NCBI GenBank assembly: GCA_948468495.1
Contig: CAOKJI010000062.1
Coordinates: forward strand, 1-7,955
DNA length: 7,955 nucleotides
Direction: 5' to 3'
From: an uncultured Dorea sp.
Lineage (GTDB): Bacteria; Bacillota_A; Clostridia; Lachnospirales; Lachnospiraceae
Of this stretch, positions 6,193-7,955 are shown one piece after another (the stretch's first letter is position 1; every line of letters begins with the position of its first letter). The notes under the pieces are model-generated. The model saw only the letters and a program-made list of their open reading frames with translations. It was not told where the DNA came from and ran no database searches. The position numbers and the translations under genes are program-made.

Positions 6193-7650
6193 ATGAAAAG
6201 GGTTATGAAAAGAGCGTTGTCAGGAATGCTGGTATTTATGTTCCTGCTGAATCTGGCGATTCTGCCTGCAAATGCAGAGGAAGCTGCTGGAACGGATATT
6301 GGGACGACTGAGAAGGTCAGCCAGTCAGAAGATGAAGTGGCTGCACAGGAAAAAGCGGATATCCCGGAAGGGCTTCTGGAGTATCTGGAAGGGATAGAGA
6401 GTCTGCCGGAGATCTTAAAAGAGTCGGCGGACGGCCTGCAGACTTATGAGACCATGGATTTTGAGTGTAAGCCGGAAGAATGGCAGGTATTGTATCTGAC
6501 AAATATTTCACGTATGTACATGGGATTAGAACCTTTGTCTATGACAAAGAATCTGCATACGGCGGCAGATATCAGGGCAGTGGAATTATCAGAACGCTTT
6601 ACAGATGATCATAAACGTCCGGATGGAAGAGAGTTTCAAACGGTTTTGAATGATCAGGGCGTAGACTGGATTTGGGCTGGTGAGAATATTGCCAGAGGAT
6701 TTAAAAATTCAGAAGACGTTATGCTGGGATGGATAGAAAGCCCTGGACATCTGGCTAATATATTGGATACGGATTATACGCATCTCGGTACCGGATTCTA
6801 CGATAATGGTTCTTCTGAAAGTCCGTATTGGGAGCAGTTGTTTACAGGCTACTGTGAGCCGACTGGGATATCTGTTCTGCAGAATTCGGACGCTACATAT
6901 CTGGTGCCGCATGGAACGAATATTGATGGAATCGGACTTGTCCTTCAGGTTGAATGTGAGCATGGGACTTCATATATGCCGATTATAGAGGCTATGTGTA
7001 CAGGCTATGACTATGGGCGTGTAAATGAGACGCAGACAGTTACAGTTTCTTACGGTGGATTTACGGCGACATTTAATATATATCCCTGCGCGCCGCTTCC
7101 GTTTGAGGATGTTCCGACAGATGCGTGGTTCTACAGAGCTGTAGTAAGCATGTACAGCAATGAGATAATGACAGGCCTTACGGAGAATGTATTCGGACCT
7201 GGCGAAGAGTTATCCAGAGGTCAGTTTGCAACTATTTTATACCGGATGACAGGAGCTCCTGCGGTACCTTACGCACCAGTATTTTCAGATGTACCGGATG
7301 ATGATGCATTTTATAAAGATGCGGCTATATGGGCGTGCGCTGTAGATGTAATTACCGGATATGAGGACGGAAGATTTGGACCGTCTGACCTGATTACAAG
7401 AGAACAGATGGCTACTATAATGTATCGTTATGCAGAAGGAATGGGGATAGATGTTTCTGCCAGAGTAGATTTATCAGCGTATCCTAATGGTGGAAGTGTG
7501 AGTCCTTTTGCGGTTGAGGCAATGAGTTGGGCGGTTGCAGTCGGACTGATTAGCGGAGAAGGGGCCGATGGAAGTCTGAATCCGCAGGGCAATGCAAGCC
7601 GGGCTGTGTGCGCTACAATTATCATGCGTTTTATTGATAATATTCTTTAG
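6193..7650 (+). CDS. Secreted CAP-domain protein with Ig-like segment and three SLH repeats
   Basis: This 485-residue exported protein begins with a signal peptide (basic MKRVMKR, hydrophobic core 9-24, likely cleavage after ANA at 28). A variable acidic linker follows (29-90). A CAP/SCP-like domain spans about 95-220, with the usual site residues H140 (DDHKRPDG), E164 (WAGENIARGF) and H187 (SPGHLANIL), then HLGTGFY. Residues about 228-298 look like a bacterial Ig-like domain (tGYDYGRVNETQTVTVSYGG). Three SLH repeats end the protein: about 302-350 (FEDVP...WFY, SRGQ), 363-412 (FSDVP, TREQ) and 427-482 (divergent, SRAV). SLH repeats anchor proteins to secondary cell wall polymer. Bacterial CAP domains have unclear roles; some are thought to act at the wall. 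The start at 6193 has GGAAGG upstream (6176-6181, 11-base spacing), overlapping the end of the glycosyltransferase; a second ATG at 6205 is a weaker choice. It is last in the operon whose pyruvyl transferase may make its ligand. Confidence 0.92.
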   Translation: MKRVMKRALSGMLVFMFLLNLAILPANAEEAAGTDIGTTEKVSQSEDEVAAQEKADIPEGLLEYLEGIESLPEILKESADGLQTYETMDFECKPEEWQVLYLTNISRMYMGLEPLSMTKNLHTAADIRAVELSERFTDDHKRPDGREFQTVLNDQGVDWIWAGENIARGFKNSEDVMLGWIESPGHLANILDTDYTHLGTGFYDNGSSESPYWEQLFTGYCEPTGISVLQNSDATYLVPHGTNIDGIGLVLQVECEHGTSYMPIIEAMCTGYDYGRVNETQTVTVSYGGFTATFNIYPCAPLPFEDVPTDAWFYRAVVSMYSNEIMTGLTENVFGPGEELSRGQFATILYRMTGAPAVPYAPVFSDVPDDDAFYKDAAIWACAVDVITGYEDGRFGPSDLITREQMATIMYRYAEGMGIDVSARVDLSAYPNGGSVSPFAVEAMSWAVAVGLISGEGADGSLNPQGNASRAVCATIIMRFIDNIL

Positions 7651-7715
7651 AAACAAAATTTGTAAATCGGTGATGTTACAAGGAAACGAATAAACAGAAA
7701 GGAATTATAAAAATT

Positions 7716-7770
7716 ATGAAGATAAGGAAAATCGGAATAAGTATTATAATCCTGTCTTTGACAGTTAGTA
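7716..7770 (+). pseudogene. Possible remnant of a secreted-protein gene start
   Basis: AAAGGA (7698-7703) precedes ATG at 7716, which opens a frame starting MKIRKIGISIIILSLTVS. This is the n-region and hydrophobic core of a signal peptide, but the frame then runs straight into the terminator hairpin at 7776-7820. The frame stays open to the window edge (80 codons), but beyond the hairpin it overlaps a better minus-strand frame and has no recognisable domain. It may be a deletion remnant of a second exported protein gene in the operon, or chance. Confidence 0.3.
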
Positions 7771-7775
7771 GATTA

Positions 7776-7820
7776 AAAAATCGCTGTATCCCTTGTGTTT
7801 TCTGGGTTACAGCGATTTTT
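7776..7820. terminator. Bidirectional intrinsic terminator
   Basis: AAAAATCGCTGTA (7776-7788) and TACAGCGATTTTT (7808-7820) form a perfect 13-bp stem, extended by CCC/GGG (7790-7792 with 7804-7806) after one T-T mismatch. The A-run on the left and T-run on the right let it end transcripts in both directions. It would terminate the SLH operon (plus) and the convergent gene (minus), whose stop is about 25 bases away. Confidence 0.88.
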
Positions 7821-7844
7821 GCTGTTGTTACGAAGTATAGTAAT

Positions 7845-7955
7845 TTATTCTTTCCCTTTACTTTTTTTCTGAATGGTTCTCATGCTGCTTTTGGTTATGA
7901 ATTGATAATCTGTTCGGAAACCACAGACTTCATGGAGATCATCCGTGATAAGCTC
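7845..7955 (-). CDS. C-terminal 36 residues of an unidentified convergent gene
   Basis: On the minus strand a frame enters from the right edge and ends at TAA (7847-7845), giving 36 residues with a strongly basic end (SSMRTIQKKSKGKE). The stop sits just before the bidirectional terminator, as expected for a real gene end. Nothing in these residues identifies a family, so no function is given. The opposing plus-strand frame is also open here, but it has no domain pattern. Confidence 0.5.
   Translation of the reverse strand, partial: ELITDDLHEVCGFRTDYQFITKSSMRTIQKKSKGKE

Noticed and set aside
6105..6311. 68-codon plus-strand frame overlapping the glycosyltransferase and SLH genes
   Set aside because: It is an out-of-frame shadow of two well-supported genes, with no domain or start signal.
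1..7955. CRISPR arrays, tRNA or rRNA genes, complete insertion sequences
   Set aside because: No regularly spaced repeats, cloverleaf or rRNA-like segments, or transposase frames were seen on either strand.

Overview
The window looks like a chromosomal stretch from a low-to-mid GC Firmicute, most likely a gut clostridium of the Lachnospiraceae type. This rests on strong AGGAGG-like ribosome binding sites, canonical sigma-A promoters, the small XRE regulator type, an LTA-synthase-like enzyme with a GBS-Bsp-like tail, and a CAP/SLH secreted protein. The assignment is inference from sequence style; no search was run.

Layout. Positions 1-825 (minus) hold the first 275 residues of a GlgX/isoamylase-type glycogen debranching enzyme, with a clear promoter and ribosome binding site. 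Between it and the next gene lies a roughly 150-base, nearly gap-free palindrome (942-1093). Its imperfect pairs are strongly biased toward G-U on the plus strand. A small XRE-family regulator (1093-1407, minus) follows; its last residues and stop codon lie in repeat-like sequence next to the palindrome. The 264-base gap 1408-1671 carries inverted and direct repeats that look like operators. The regulator is divergent from a membrane-anchored LTA synthase/phosphoglycerol transferase family enzyme (1672-3495, plus), which ends at a strong intrinsic terminator (3593-3619).

After a 353-base gap with a good promoter (3745-3773), three plus-strand genes form an apparent operon: a polysaccharide pyruvyl transferase (3849-4946), a family 2 glycosyltransferase (4976-6184) and a secreted protein with a CAP domain, an Ig-like segment and three SLH repeats (6193-7650). 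A bidirectional terminator (7776-7820) separates this operon from the end of an unidentified convergent gene (7845-7955, minus).

Working together (inference): SLH domains classically bind pyruvylated secondary cell wall polymer, and pyruvylation is done by CsaB-type enzymes of the pyruvyl transferase family. A pyruvyl transferase, a glycosyltransferase and an SLH protein in one operon, next to a phosphoglycerol-transferase-like enzyme, suggest a cell-envelope locus that makes a decorated wall glycan together with a protein that anchors to such a glycan. The debranching enzyme belongs to glycogen/starch metabolism and looks unrelated.
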